Source: Hydractinia symbiolongicarpus (lineage: Eukaryota > Cnidaria > Hydrozoa > Anthoathecata > Hydractiniidae). Taken from it: 60,000 nucleotides of DNA. This document shows, piece after piece, positions 21,601 to 30,633 of the stretch (its first letter is position 1; each line of letters opens with the position of its first letter). The position numbers and the translations under genes were made by a program. Below the pieces are notes generated by a model. The model saw only the letters and a list, made by a program, of their open reading frames with translations, was not told the DNA's origin and searched no databases. The stretch is taken from the NCBI RefSeq assembly GCF_029227915.1, contig NC_079880.1:12429501-12489500 (forward strand), read 5' to 3'.

Positions 21601-24600
21601 TGTCTATGTTCTAATGATAGGACGCTTGTCCTGTAAGCACATCGTAGCCTTGGTACGAAGTCGTTCAGCTATTATACTTGGGAATTTCTGCAACGTACCC
21701 ACCGTTTCTTATGACAGTCACGTGTCACAAGACAAGATTTCTAAAATTTATGAAATCAACCTACTTTTACATGTCTTTCCATAATATTGATGCAGACATA
21801 CACATTGCGGCTTTCGGTGACGTAGTTTTAGAAACAATCCGCCATTTCTACATGGAGCTACAAATTTAAAAGAGGTGAACAAATGAATAACACGAAGTTA
21901 AAAAGCCTTTCGGTATTTAAAGTTGAACAAGGATGTTCAAGCTGTGTACATGTCTTCTAATATGATGATCATGGAAGGAAATTTTAAAGTTAAAGATTTC
22001 GACATAAGAATTTTGTAAAAAAAGGTAAATTTTGTAAAAAAAATCCCAATCATCAAAATTAGCTGGCTTAGCGCAAGATATTAACAGTAAACAAAATATT
22101 TAGTTTGGGTAATGAAGTTTAAGCCGCTGTCTTAGAAAATTAAGTCAAAAATATTTTTATTTGCAAAGGCCGTAATATTCTCTTTCCATTCAATTCTTAA
22201 CTTCATTTTTTTTTAGCGAGCCTTATCATTACTTTTGTCATTTATTTTAAAATAACTCGACCAACTCGATAAATAACTATCTTACTCGTCCGTATTGCAG
22301 ACACGTTAATACCAAGATCGTCCTGGTGTTCAGTAAAATGAAGAGCTTCTGGTTCCAGCAGATGATGATGATGATATCTCGAATGGAACTCGTTGTGATC
22401 TGCAAACATCTAAAAAACATGAAATAATTAAATTATATAATTAAATTATATAATTATCTTATATCATTTGTGTTGTTGGTGGTTTGTACAACCATTATGT
22501 AATACTTTCTGTGTTGGCATATGCATGTTTAATCTTTTCTCCAGAATTTCTCGCAACAAATTAATAAAGAAGTTACTCTTCTCTATTTAAAAATACCAGC
22601 TTTGAGAATTCATTATTTTGTTGTTTTTAGTACATATATGGATGTATTCTTGTACACATTGATGCTCACAGCGTTATTTTAAACCCACTTTCCCTTAGCC
22701 CTTCAGTATTCAATTATTTCATACCTACCGCGAACGATACTACACAATAATGCGATGGGGGAATTTCCGTTTGATTTATTCGTAGACCTATGACTAATGC
22801 GTGTTAGAAAACTTTACAGAAGCAAGAGTACATTTTCCCTTTTGAGTACTACACATGGACGTGAAACCTATTTTACAGGGAATATTTACGAAGACACTGC
22901 AGTGATTTTTCTTACCATATGTTCGTCGTTATCATCGTCAACATACTCTTCATCATCGCCATCATCAGAATCTTCATCTCCATGGTGATGACTCTCTCCT
23001 TCGTCTGTTTGATGTAACAATTTCATAAGTTGGCCTTTTGATATAACTGCTTTTTCATCATCGTCATCTTCATCATGTCCTTCATCGTGAAAGTTTTCAT
23101 GCTCCCCTCCTTCGTTGTTGTATTCGTCGTCATCTTCTTCTTTTAACACGTTTGTAGCGTGATTGCGGTGGAGCAATTGGTTTAGTAATTGCGACGACCC
23201 ATGCATGTGTATTACTCCATGCGAATCCTCGTGTTCGTGCTGATCCTCGTTATCGTCGTCTACATCTTCTGAATTTTGATGATGTAGTAATCTATTTAAA
23301 GAACTTGCGCTTATCATAGAAGGATTGTGATGATGGTGGTGTCCGCGATGGAGAAGCTTTGCAACAAGTTCTGGGTTGCTACCTTCACTCACATGGATAG
23401 GTTGCATATCGTCTTCATCGTGTGAATTATGAAACGAAAACGAATTATCATGTCCTAGTAAGTGAGACAAACCACCTTGATTATCCAGTTCCATGGGTTC
23501 GTTGTGATGGTGATGAAAGTTTCTACCAATCAGTTGTTTGTTTCGATTGGGCTGTGCTAGTATCTTTTCGATCTTAGCCTTCGTAATGCTATCTGCTACC
23601 TGTTTCAAATGATACTTCAGAGCGTCACTGATCCCTGGATCGTGTTTTATATCGTTTTTAACGTGTTCTAATACGTTTTTGTCGATTTGAAGTTTACGGA
23701 CGAAACCTGCTGATAAACGTTTTTCTTCAGGAACTGGTCCAGTATACTTTGCTTTGGCTAAACCTGGAAGAAGATTCTGTTCAATAATTGTTGGATTCGG
23801 TTTAGGGTTTGGATTTAGCAAAGACGCTTCAAGAACCTTTGTGATTGGTTTAGTTTCTAGCGAATCATGATGAAACAACTTGTTATCTGGCTTGGCATTA
23901 ATACGCCCACTGTTTTCAAGCTCAGTAATGGCGTGTGTTGCTTTTTTGAAAGCTAAATTTTCCCGCCATACAACTTTACAATAATCTAAACATCCGGGTC
24001 TATTTACAACTTTAGTTGGCGAGTCGCACTGGCAACGTGGTTTAACATCTCTTTCGTCAGCCGTAACTTCTTTTAGCTCCTCTACAGTAGCTGTTATGTT
24101 ATTTGGAATGCTTTGAAGCAAACTTGAATGTCCATTTTTACTTGAAGCAAGATTTATTTCTGGCAAAATCGGCTTCGGATTTTTCTGTTCTTTTGTGAAT
24201 TTTGATAAACTTTTTCCTTCGCTACCGATGCTGACCTAAATAAAAAATATTTGTTTTATTCATCATCACTTTCTTACATTTCCACCTAACAATGAAAGAT
24301 CTTAAACAATATGAGCACCTGTGCAACGATTTCGTCACCTCCGTGGACATATTGACTCAAATCATCATCATCAACGTCTGTGGTACCATCTTTATTTTGG
24401 CATTCTGCATTTTTACAAATTTTCCTCATGATGTTTGAAGTTTTTTGTTCCATATCTTCAGTCAGTTTTTCTCCCTCTTCAAATTGACTAGCTCTTACAA
24501 GTTCGCTGCTAGTTGCTTTACTCTAAAAGTAGGGTTGAAGAATTAATAATTTAACTGCTCTTTGCTTTTTCTAAGGGGTGGGAATGGGGGTAGTATAAAA

Positions 24601-27600
24601 TATCCCAGGGATAGTGTGGATGCCACTACATTTTTAATAGGCTAAGTAATTGAAAACTACGGAAATTATAAAAAACATAAAAGTTGAGGGAAATGTTAAA
24701 ATTAGCTTGAGAGAATTGTTGAGAATGAATTTGTGCTGCAAATTAATCTGAGCCATAGTTATTTATTTTTTAATAAATTTTATTCTGACTTTAAAAGAAT
24801 ATTTCCTTCAATATCTTTGGAATGGCTTAAACGTTGTTTTGGAACTGGGCAAAAAAAATAATGAGCAGGGAAAAACCCATCCCTGTCGAAGCATGTTTCC
24901 GAGCAAACAATTTTGTTCCATTACACTTACTTACGGTATTAAAGGTTACTCCATAGGATTGAAAGCACCATGACTTAAAGTATGGTTTAATCACCACCTT
25001 GTTATAAGGCTCAAAAGCAACTTCGCCAAAATCTACTTACTTGTGTCGTTTTGTCTCTCACGTGTTTGTGTTCATCTTCTTTATCAGGTTCAAAGCCGTG
25101 TAAACTATTCACCGATGACTTCGACGAATGATTTTCATTCGAATCGCCATTTATACTTTCATCTCGATCATCTCTCTCGTCTCGATCATTTTTATCGTCA
25201 TGATAATCGTCATGATCTTCCTTATGATGGTGATGATAGGGTTTCGCTATGTCAAACGCAAAGTAAGTTAACGTCAGTCAGTTCAAAGAAAAACAGATTT
25301 TAGTAGGCGAACAATGTTATGGTTGATGTTTTTTTACTTAACAAAACGATTTAATTAAAGAAAAGAATGAATCGTAAAGGAGAATCTATCTCCTTTAAGC
25401 ACAGTTGTATAGGACCTGAGCTTTTCAAATACTAACGTTGGCTACAAAATAAAATATGGTATGAGAACCAGGGACAAACAATAAAAGCAGTAAATTCAAC
25501 TTAACCAATGTCTCTATAATAATAAGATCTGTCTTTTATGGCAAAATTGTATCGCAAGTAGTGAGACACACGAAATGCGATAAATAAAAAACGGGCGAAC
25601 CCGTGGATTTAGTTACTGTTCACCAATTAGTCTCTATTATAATGGGTTACCGCGTCCTGTTACGGAAACACAAAATGCCATACATAAAGGACGGGGCGAC
25701 CCCGTGGATTTTTCCACGGGTAACGACTAGTCTCTTTAATAATAGCCGTATTTTGACTGTGTGTCCGCGAGGGCCGCGTCCCGTAACGGAATCACGATAT
25801 TTTTATAATGCGTACCAATACTAAATGCGATATATTTTTGTCCACTTTGTTGCGACAAGTGAATTTAAAAAACGGGCGAACCCTTGGATTTTTCCACGGG
25901 CTAACGACTAGTCTATAATAATAGGTTTATTCTGCTTGTCACACTCATTGATGTCGTGCTAGAAACGCATTAATTAGCGGCTCTACGGCAGGCGAAAATG
26001 TGAGAACCGGAGAACAGGTGGGTTTCTTGCACGGGCTAACGACTGGTGTGTTTTGTGCAATTGCAAGAGAAGAAGTGACTTAATTAATACGGCAATGTTA
26101 TATTGAAATTCAGAATTGGATTTAGAATTTTCATTGATGGAAATATTTTTACCTCCAATTGGATGATTTTGTCCTTCAAACCAACTCTCCCCATATCTCT
26201 CGTCATTTACTCCAAAACCTGCAATTTTATTGGCTGCTTCCTCAGGACTTGCTTCAACGTTCGTTTCACTGTTTTCGATCATACTGTTATCCACACGTGT
26301 AGACATACCATTATGTGATGCGTACCTGAAATAAGGGTGGCTTACACTGACACATTTTTATAAAGTCTGATATTCTACATCTCTCCATTGTTAAAAAAGA
26401 AAAATTAAAAACTGTTGAGCGTGCTCTCCTCCTTTTTAAATATGTCCTAAATATGTTTTAAATATGTTTTCTTCTCTCTAAAATCTGTTGTGGAGGACCT
26501 TCCAAGGATAGGCCCGTTGCTCCTAACTTTTTCAACATTCCCTTATTATATCAAATACCAGGGATAACGGTATAATAATAATCTTTTTTTTGTTCATGCC
26601 AGGAAAACCAGTAACAGTCGTGTAAACACTAGCAAGAAGTCTTACAAAAATATTTAGTCATGATAAGCAACACGTTATAATAGATTGTTAGGAACGACAA
26701 CTAAGCAGCTAGTGTGAAATTATAATCGAAATTACTAGATGTTCTATGTAAACCAGTTGTACTTTCCCTGCGTTTGTGGTATCCGTTCTATTTCTTTGGG
26801 TTTTTTTACTCGTTGGATCAAGATTAATGAATTTTAAAATTTTGTACATGTACTTACTTCTGAAATGTATTTTCACCATTTATTATTTCTTTCAAAATGT
26901 CATTTCCAACGGCGTCATCTCGACGGTGATGCTTTGGTGAACTGTTATCCCTTTTCTGGTCATGTTTTCTTGCATTTCTGCTTCGACCTTGAATTCCTGC
27001 AAAAGCAGAAACACCTTAAAATAAGAAATGCGCACGCCCAAGCGCGACTAACGTGTTTGCTACGTCGAGATTGACTTTCTTCGGTTCTATGAATTCTAAC
27101 ACATGTAAATACATAGTGTTAAAAATAATGAGCAAAAATTTGAAACGTGAGATCTTAGACATACTAAAGCTTGCTCCGAGTTAACCGAATGGGACGCTCG
27201 TAAAACTGGTTGCCAGCCCTGATTTCGCTGTTCCTACACTCTACCAAACTTTTTTCCCATCAGCTCTGTTTCATTGATGAGGAGTTAGGTTTTCTGTGAA
27301 AATAACCTTTTTGAGCTAGATGCTCCATGAACCTATATGGCATGAGATATTACATCTCATGCCATGTAGGTTCGTGGAGCATCTAGCTCAAAAGTGCAGG
27401 CCCACTTCAAGGGTTAATTTACGGCTATTTGTTGTTGACCTAGTTTTCCCAAAATCGTTTCACATACATAACTTTATTTTTATATTATATGTTCCTGATT
27501 AAAAATGTTCTTACCTGATTCTTTGACAATCTCATGTTCTGCAATGTCTTCAGGTCTAAATATAAAAAACAACGGAACGGAAGTAGCAAACGAGCAAAAT

Positions 27601-30600
27601 GTCTGAATCCATAATCCTGGAATCGCTAAAACATGCTACAGTAATTTCAACATACAAAAAAATCTCGGCTCTGAGTTATATTTAATATCTAACTATTTCA
27701 CAGGATTGACTGAATATAGTTTTTAGCCATGAGTCTCATTTAATAGCAATCTTAGATGTACTGTGAATGTTATTTATGAAATTTTACCTGACTTTGTTAT
27801 TCCGCTTTGACAAATCTTTGTCTTCGTTAACTGCATCTTTTTCTTGTTTCATCTTTTTTTCGACATGATGTTCAGCATTTGATTTTTTGGTACCGCTTTT
27901 TTCAAAACCAATTTTTTCTAGGTGTTCTATTTTCTTCGTCGTTTTTGTGTATTTCTTCTTTCTCTTCTTTTTAATTGGTGCAGAAAGAGAACTATTTTTG
28001 GTGATGTGAATAGAAAGATTAGGGACATTTAACAGTGTTTTTAATGCAGCTTCAACCGAGATGTTTGTTGGTTTATCTGCGGTAACATTCGGTTCTTCTC
28101 TGGCTGCTTTTTGTAAAACTTCACTGTCTTGCTTCAAGATGTGTTGTATCACTTTATTTTCCGCATTTGAAGATTTCTGTAATGCTGAACCCTCGTCTTT
28201 TATAGATATACTAGTTGCATTTAAGATTGGTTTCTTTTTTTCATTTTCTGTTTCAGATAATAAAGCTGAGGAAAGGTTTCTGCTGGGAACAGACTGCGTT
28301 AGGTTAATTCCACTTTGATGGTATTCAGGATCTTCATGAATGAATCCTTGCGTTGTTTCGAAAGGGTTTTTCTCTATTTGATTTGTAGTTGCCTGGTTCG
28401 CATTACCTCCTTCCAACAACTGCGGCTGTCTGTTTGTTGACTTTTCTTGAGATGCAACCGTAGATGGACCTACCGCTGGTTTTGAATTTAATGCAACGAC
28501 AGTTGATATTTCTTTCCATGGTGAAGGCTGAACTTCGACGAGTTTATATTGCTTTACAGGAAGATTTGAAGATATTGGTTTTACTGGTTGAACATTAGTA
28601 GTAGCTATGTTACCTACATTAGATGCAATATTGGCTGCTGTTATATGTTGATCAATTTCTTGCTGTGTTTCTTTCCAAGCAATTGGTTTGACATATGCAG
28701 CATTATTCTGTTGTGCTGTTAAAGTCTGATAATTGGGACTTGGTTTATAAGCTGATGTTGTTGGTGGTTGCTCTTTCTTAGACATTATGTTTGCTACAAC
28801 GACTGGTGACGATGGAGATTTGAAATATGCTGTCGTTGGCTGTTTTATATATGACTGAACTACTAAAGGATTTTTATACGCTGCTGTAGGTTGTTTAACG
28901 TTCGACTGAGCCAATGGTTTGGTGTCAATGTTCTTCGACTTTGCTTCTGCGTTTCTTAGTTTCGCTGTTATATTTTCGTACGTGCTTTTTCCCACTGGTT
29001 GGATATCAAGATTATCAGCAACAGGATGTGGATTACTTGGCGGATATTTTCGTCCAGTCATTTTATTTGAAAATCCTTTTGGCGGTTTTTTTGCCGACGT
29101 CACTTCAACAGATCTTTGTTCTTCCGTTTTAAGTTCACCATTAATTTTATTCTTATTGGCAATATTTAATACAGCTTTTTCTTTATCTTTACCAGCATTA
29201 GATGTATGAGGAGAATGGGAATCACTGTTTTTATGTTTCAGTTTTTGACCACCTTCACTTTCTGATTCCATGCTTTTTGTCGAGTTTTTTAATTTACTCG
29301 AAGGAAAACCAGATTCAGACGTAAATTCGTAATAATCTTCGTCCGGACCATCGCCTGAATGGTTTTCATTAGAGTCTCCTTTAAGATTAGATTCTGTCTC
29401 ATTTACTTCTACAGGTTGATGCAATTTAGATTTCACCACACTTTGATAGTCTTCTAGGTTAGAAATATCTGCTGCATTATCATCATCAGGGAGTTTTTGC
29501 TCAGTTTCCAAAATGGCTCTGTTAGAAGTAATTTCTAGAACCTTGCCTCCTTTAGTTTTCCCGACGTTCACAACAATGTTGTAGGGTTTGCTATCTTTGG
29601 TATTTGTATTGGTTGATCGAGATAAACTTGATTTCCCTACAGCTTTTTGTTTTTCTTCGTGTTTGTTGGCTAATTGAGCAGTTGACTCTTCCTCGCTGTC
29701 TTCATTAACGTTGGTTGGTGGAGGCAAGTTTGACTTAATTATTGTTTTTGCTTTATCGTTTACTGTGCGTAAACTTTCTTTGTAATGTCTTGTCGTGTTT
29801 ACATGGGATTTCGTTTGTCCGCTTAGCTCGTGTTTTCTGGAAGGTTTAGTCATTTCTAGCAAAGAGGGTTTTTTTTGTTCATCAGTTACAAAAGAATTTA
29901 TAATAGGTAGAGAGCTTTTAACTGTGGAGTCTGGACTTTGAACTTTTACTTCCTTCAAGAATTCGTTGTTTGCTTTAGTAAAAGCGCTATGTATTTGATC
30001 CGCTTCTTTGTCATCTTCACTTGAAAAACTAAAAGTTTGATCTATGCTTGTTAGTTCCTTTCCATTCCCTGTGACGTCTTCACTAATAATCTCGCCACGC
30101 TTAGCGGGCATTAAATTTACCCGATGTTTTTTATCAGATAAAAGGCGGGACTGACGGTCTGTTTTATTTACGACAACAACAACGACTTCCTCATCCGCGT
30201 TAAGAAATTTATCTGACGGCCTTAAAATGTCTTTTCGTTTTGAACCAATAACATTGCTATGACGATGCCGTTTTCTTTTGTGTTTATGATTTGTCGGAAT
30301 GACGTCTTTATGCACGACAAGTATGTCGGTTTCAATGACTTCTTCTGTGTCCAAAGGTTTTGTTTTTATCTTCGTCCGTGCAACAGATTTTGTATATTTT
30401 GCTATGGAGTCTTGAATATTAGTTTTATTACTTTGCGCGTCTGTATCTATCAATTCTTTTTTTATAAAATCTAATTTCTTTTTTAAGTCTCTATATATTT
30501 GATACTTTCTTTCTGTATGTGGATGGTGTCTTTTGTGATGTGATAATTTCTTGCTATGCCGAGATAAACACGCGATATTTATAATGCAGAAACATACGAA

Positions 30601-30633
30601 AATAAATAACATTGAACTCTTCATTATTGCCAT
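7203..30633 (-). CDS. Gene B: giant secreted EGF / His-Asp / helical mosaic protein (4165 aa)
   Basis: Complete 26-exon gene. Exons in transcription order: 30633-27788, 27555-27515, 26996-26858, 26325-26153, 25246-25041, 24522-24319, 24235-22916, 22409-22286, then 17 EGF exons from 21857-21765 to 12870-12775, and the terminal exon 12688-7203. Every junction is AG/GT and the lengths sum to 4,166 codons with no internal stop. Layout: signal peptide (~1-24), disordered Lys/Ser/Pro-rich region to ~949, basic and acidic linkers to ~1203, His/Asp-rich repeats to ~1684, EGF modules ~1685-2337, Thr/Pro-rich mucin-like and Asn-glycosylation-rich segment, then a long charged helix and a basic tail. No transmembrane segment was noticed, so secretion to matrix or surface is inferred. 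No orthologue is recognised. An extra phase 1-1 EGF exon could have been missed without breaking the frame. Confidence 0.85.
12775..12870 (-). CDS. Gene B EGF exon 17
   Basis: 32 codons, phase 1-1, cysteine pattern TCPAPC, AC, KCQC, IC. Last EGF before the terminal exon; the junction codon gives Pro. Confidence 0.85.
13213..13311 (-). CDS. Gene B EGF exon 16 (VDRC type)
   Basis: 33 codons, phase 1-1. [13 protein letters not shown], then KCVC and IGNGYEC. Near-direct match to the gene A exon at 4660-4761. Confidence 0.88.
13661..13783 (-). CDS. Gene B EGF exon 15
   Basis: 41 codons, phase 1-1. Core [12 protein letters not shown] fits the O-fucose consensus, followed by YDCIC and a final C after FTGPH. 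Confidence 0.88.
14232..14339 (-). CDS. Gene B EGF exon 14
   Basis: 36 codons, phase 1-1. Core [12 protein letters not shown], then GCKC and a final C. Fits the O-fucose consensus. Confidence 0.88.
14665..14817 (-). CDS. Gene B EGF exon 13
   Basis: 51 codons, phase 1-1. A short leader ([11 protein letters not shown]) precedes [12 protein letters not shown]; the loop contains EEIGVAEES before CIC. Corresponds to the elongated gene A exon at 2675-2896. Confidence 0.87.
15395..15520 (-). CDS. Gene B EGF exon 12 (CxC-start variant)
   Basis: 42 codons, phase 1-1. Begins DCSCPRS and has CDVNGACKC. The C-x-C start and spacing match gene A exon 2. Confidence 0.86.
15977..16093 (-). CDS. Gene B EGF exon 11
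   Basis: 39 codons, phase 1-1, with a gtgggt donor. Pattern [15 protein letters not shown], then GCKC and RC. Matches gene A exon 1. Confidence 0.86.
16181..16291 (-). CDS. Gene B EGF exon 10
   Basis: 37 codons, phase 1-1. [16 protein letters not shown], then KCRC and a final C after YSGRY. Confidence 0.87.
16708..16842 (-). CDS. Gene B EGF exon 9
   Basis: 45 codons, phase 1-1. Basic leader HLPVKSHKK, then [16 protein letters not shown] and LC. Confidence 0.87.
17629..17753. repeat. Small foldback element with perfect 16-bp inverted repeats
   Basis: GCGTGGACCAGATTTA at 17629-17644 recurs as its exact reverse complement at 17738-17753. Inner sequences also pair weakly (AAGTGAG with CTCACTT). 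It lies in a gene B intron. A related CCCAGATTTAGT stretch occurs near 17855. Size and structure suggest a MITE or a derived hairpin. Confidence 0.6.
17948..18043 (-). CDS. Gene B EGF exon 8 (short CxxC type)
   Basis: 32 codons, phase 1-1. [25 protein letters not shown]. Same short subtype as exon 16, suggesting duplication within the array. Confidence 0.87.
18196..18217 (+). other. G-quadruplex-type motif in a gene B intron
   Basis: Four G-runs (GGG, GGGG, GGGG, GGGG) with spacers AT, A and TGTT. This meets the G3+N1-7 rule in otherwise AT-rich DNA. On the transcribed RNA it would be C-rich. Confidence 0.55.
18569..18706 (-). CDS. Gene B EGF exon 7
   Basis: 46 codons, phase 1-1. [12 protein letters not shown], an unusually long loop containing RWTLKQMQ, then FCDC and HC. 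Confidence 0.86.
18930..19040 (-). CDS. Gene B EGF exon 6
   Basis: 37 codons, phase 1-1. [18 protein letters not shown]. Fits the O-fucose consensus. Confidence 0.88.
19581..19694 (-). CDS. Gene B EGF exon 5
   Basis: 38 codons, phase 1-1. [17 protein letters not shown], a final C after LGNN. Fits the O-fucose consensus. Confidence 0.88.
20386..20496 (-). CDS. Gene B EGF exon 4
   Basis: 37 codons, phase 1-1. [18 protein letters not shown]. Confidence 0.88.
20958..21068 (-). CDS. Gene B EGF exon 3
   Basis: 37 codons, phase 1-1, with a gtgtga donor. [18 protein letters not shown]. Confidence 0.86.
21333..21449 (-). CDS. Gene B EGF exon 2
   Basis: 39 codons, phase 1-1. [18 protein letters not shown]. 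Confidence 0.87.
21765..21857 (-). CDS. Gene B EGF exon 1, cysteine-poor degenerate module
   Basis: 31 codons, phase 1-1. It keeps PCRNGG, QCVC and KTC, but the third Cys is replaced by Phe (GGLF where GGTC is usual) and the first Cys is absent. With only four of six cysteines it cannot form the normal disulfide set. It is placed as coding because both splice sites and the frame fit. Confidence 0.7.
22286..22409 (-). CDS. Gene B exon 8: His-rich linker
   Basis: 124 nt, enters in phase 0 and leaves in phase 1, so it is the adaptor between the phase 0 N-terminal exons and the phase 1 EGF exons. It encodes four consecutive His followed by LLEPEALHF and acidic residues, continuing the His/Asp composition of the preceding exon. 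Confidence 0.8.
22916..24235 (-). CDS. Gene B exon 7: His/Asp-rich repeat region
   Basis: 440 codons, phase 0-0. The first half is ordinary polar sequence with a four-Cys cluster (PRCQC, PGCLDYC). The second half (plus-strand ~22930-23530) alternates poly-His runs of three to five with poly-Asp/Glu. A motif of the form hydrophobic-x-x-LLH recurs five times: SHLLGH, AKLLHR, NRLLHH, NQLLHR and MKLLHQ, each followed by an acidic/His tract. Such composition commonly binds divalent metals; here that is inference. Confidence 0.85.
24319..24522 (-). CDS. Gene B exon 6
   Basis: 68 codons, phase 0-0, gtgctc donor. Polar, with two cysteines (KICKNAEC) and a DDDD run. No domain recognised. Confidence 0.8.
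25041..25246 (-). CDS. Gene B exon 5: His/Asp-rich
   Basis: 206 nt, phase 1 in, phase 0 out. Begins [18 protein letters not shown] and continues with Arg/Asp-rich sequence. The phase matches the upstream exon that ends IGG. Confidence 0.8.
25511..26046 (+). mobile_element. Four tandem short Helitron-like copies
   Basis: Four head-to-tail units at 25511-25630, 25631-25730, 25731-25911 and 25912-26046. Each begins TCTCTATAATAATA or a close variant, carries a GGGCGAACCC or CCCGTGGATTTTTCCACGGG hairpin near its end, and finishes ATTAG, CTAG, CTAG and CTGG respectively. TC start, 3' hairpin and CTAG end are Helitron hallmarks. The units lie in a gene B intron and have no coding capacity. Confidence 0.55.
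26153..26325 (-). CDS. Gene B exon 4
   Basis: 173 nt, phase 2 in, phase 1 out. Polar and acidic, ending NHPIGG. No domain recognised; supported by frame continuity on both sides. Confidence 0.78.
26858..26996 (-). CDS. Gene B exon 3: basic linker
   Basis: 139 nt, phase 1 in, phase 2 out. Rich in Arg, Lys and His ([13 protein letters not shown]), ending NTFQ. Supported by frame continuity. Confidence 0.78.
27309..27393. repeat. Near-perfect 40-bp inverted repeat with 5-nt loop
   Basis: Arms 27309-27348 and 27354-27393 are reverse complements with two differences. On the plus strand both differences become G:U pairs. It lies in a gene B intron. It could be a recent snapback element or a small-RNA hairpin. 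Confidence 0.7.
27515..27555 (-). CDS. Gene B exon 2: 41-nt microexon
   Basis: Flanked by atatttag and gtaaga; phase 2 in, phase 1 out. It encodes [13 protein letters not shown]. Including it is what keeps the frame open between the long first exon and exon 3. Confidence 0.72.
27788..30633 (-). CDS. Gene B exon 1: signal peptide and long disordered region
   Basis: Starts at ATG 30633-30631 with [20 protein letters not shown], a hydrophobic stretch that fits a secretory signal peptide and ends near IACLS. The remaining ~925 residues are Lys, Ser, Thr, Asn, Glu and Pro-rich with no globular domain recognised. Around plus-strand 28690-28910, Tyr/Pro/Thr-rich units recur: [31 protein letters not shown] and AAYVKP. 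Near the end is a highly basic [14 protein letters not shown]. The exon ends in phase 2 (AG before gtaaaa), completed as Arg by the microexon. Confidence 0.86.
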
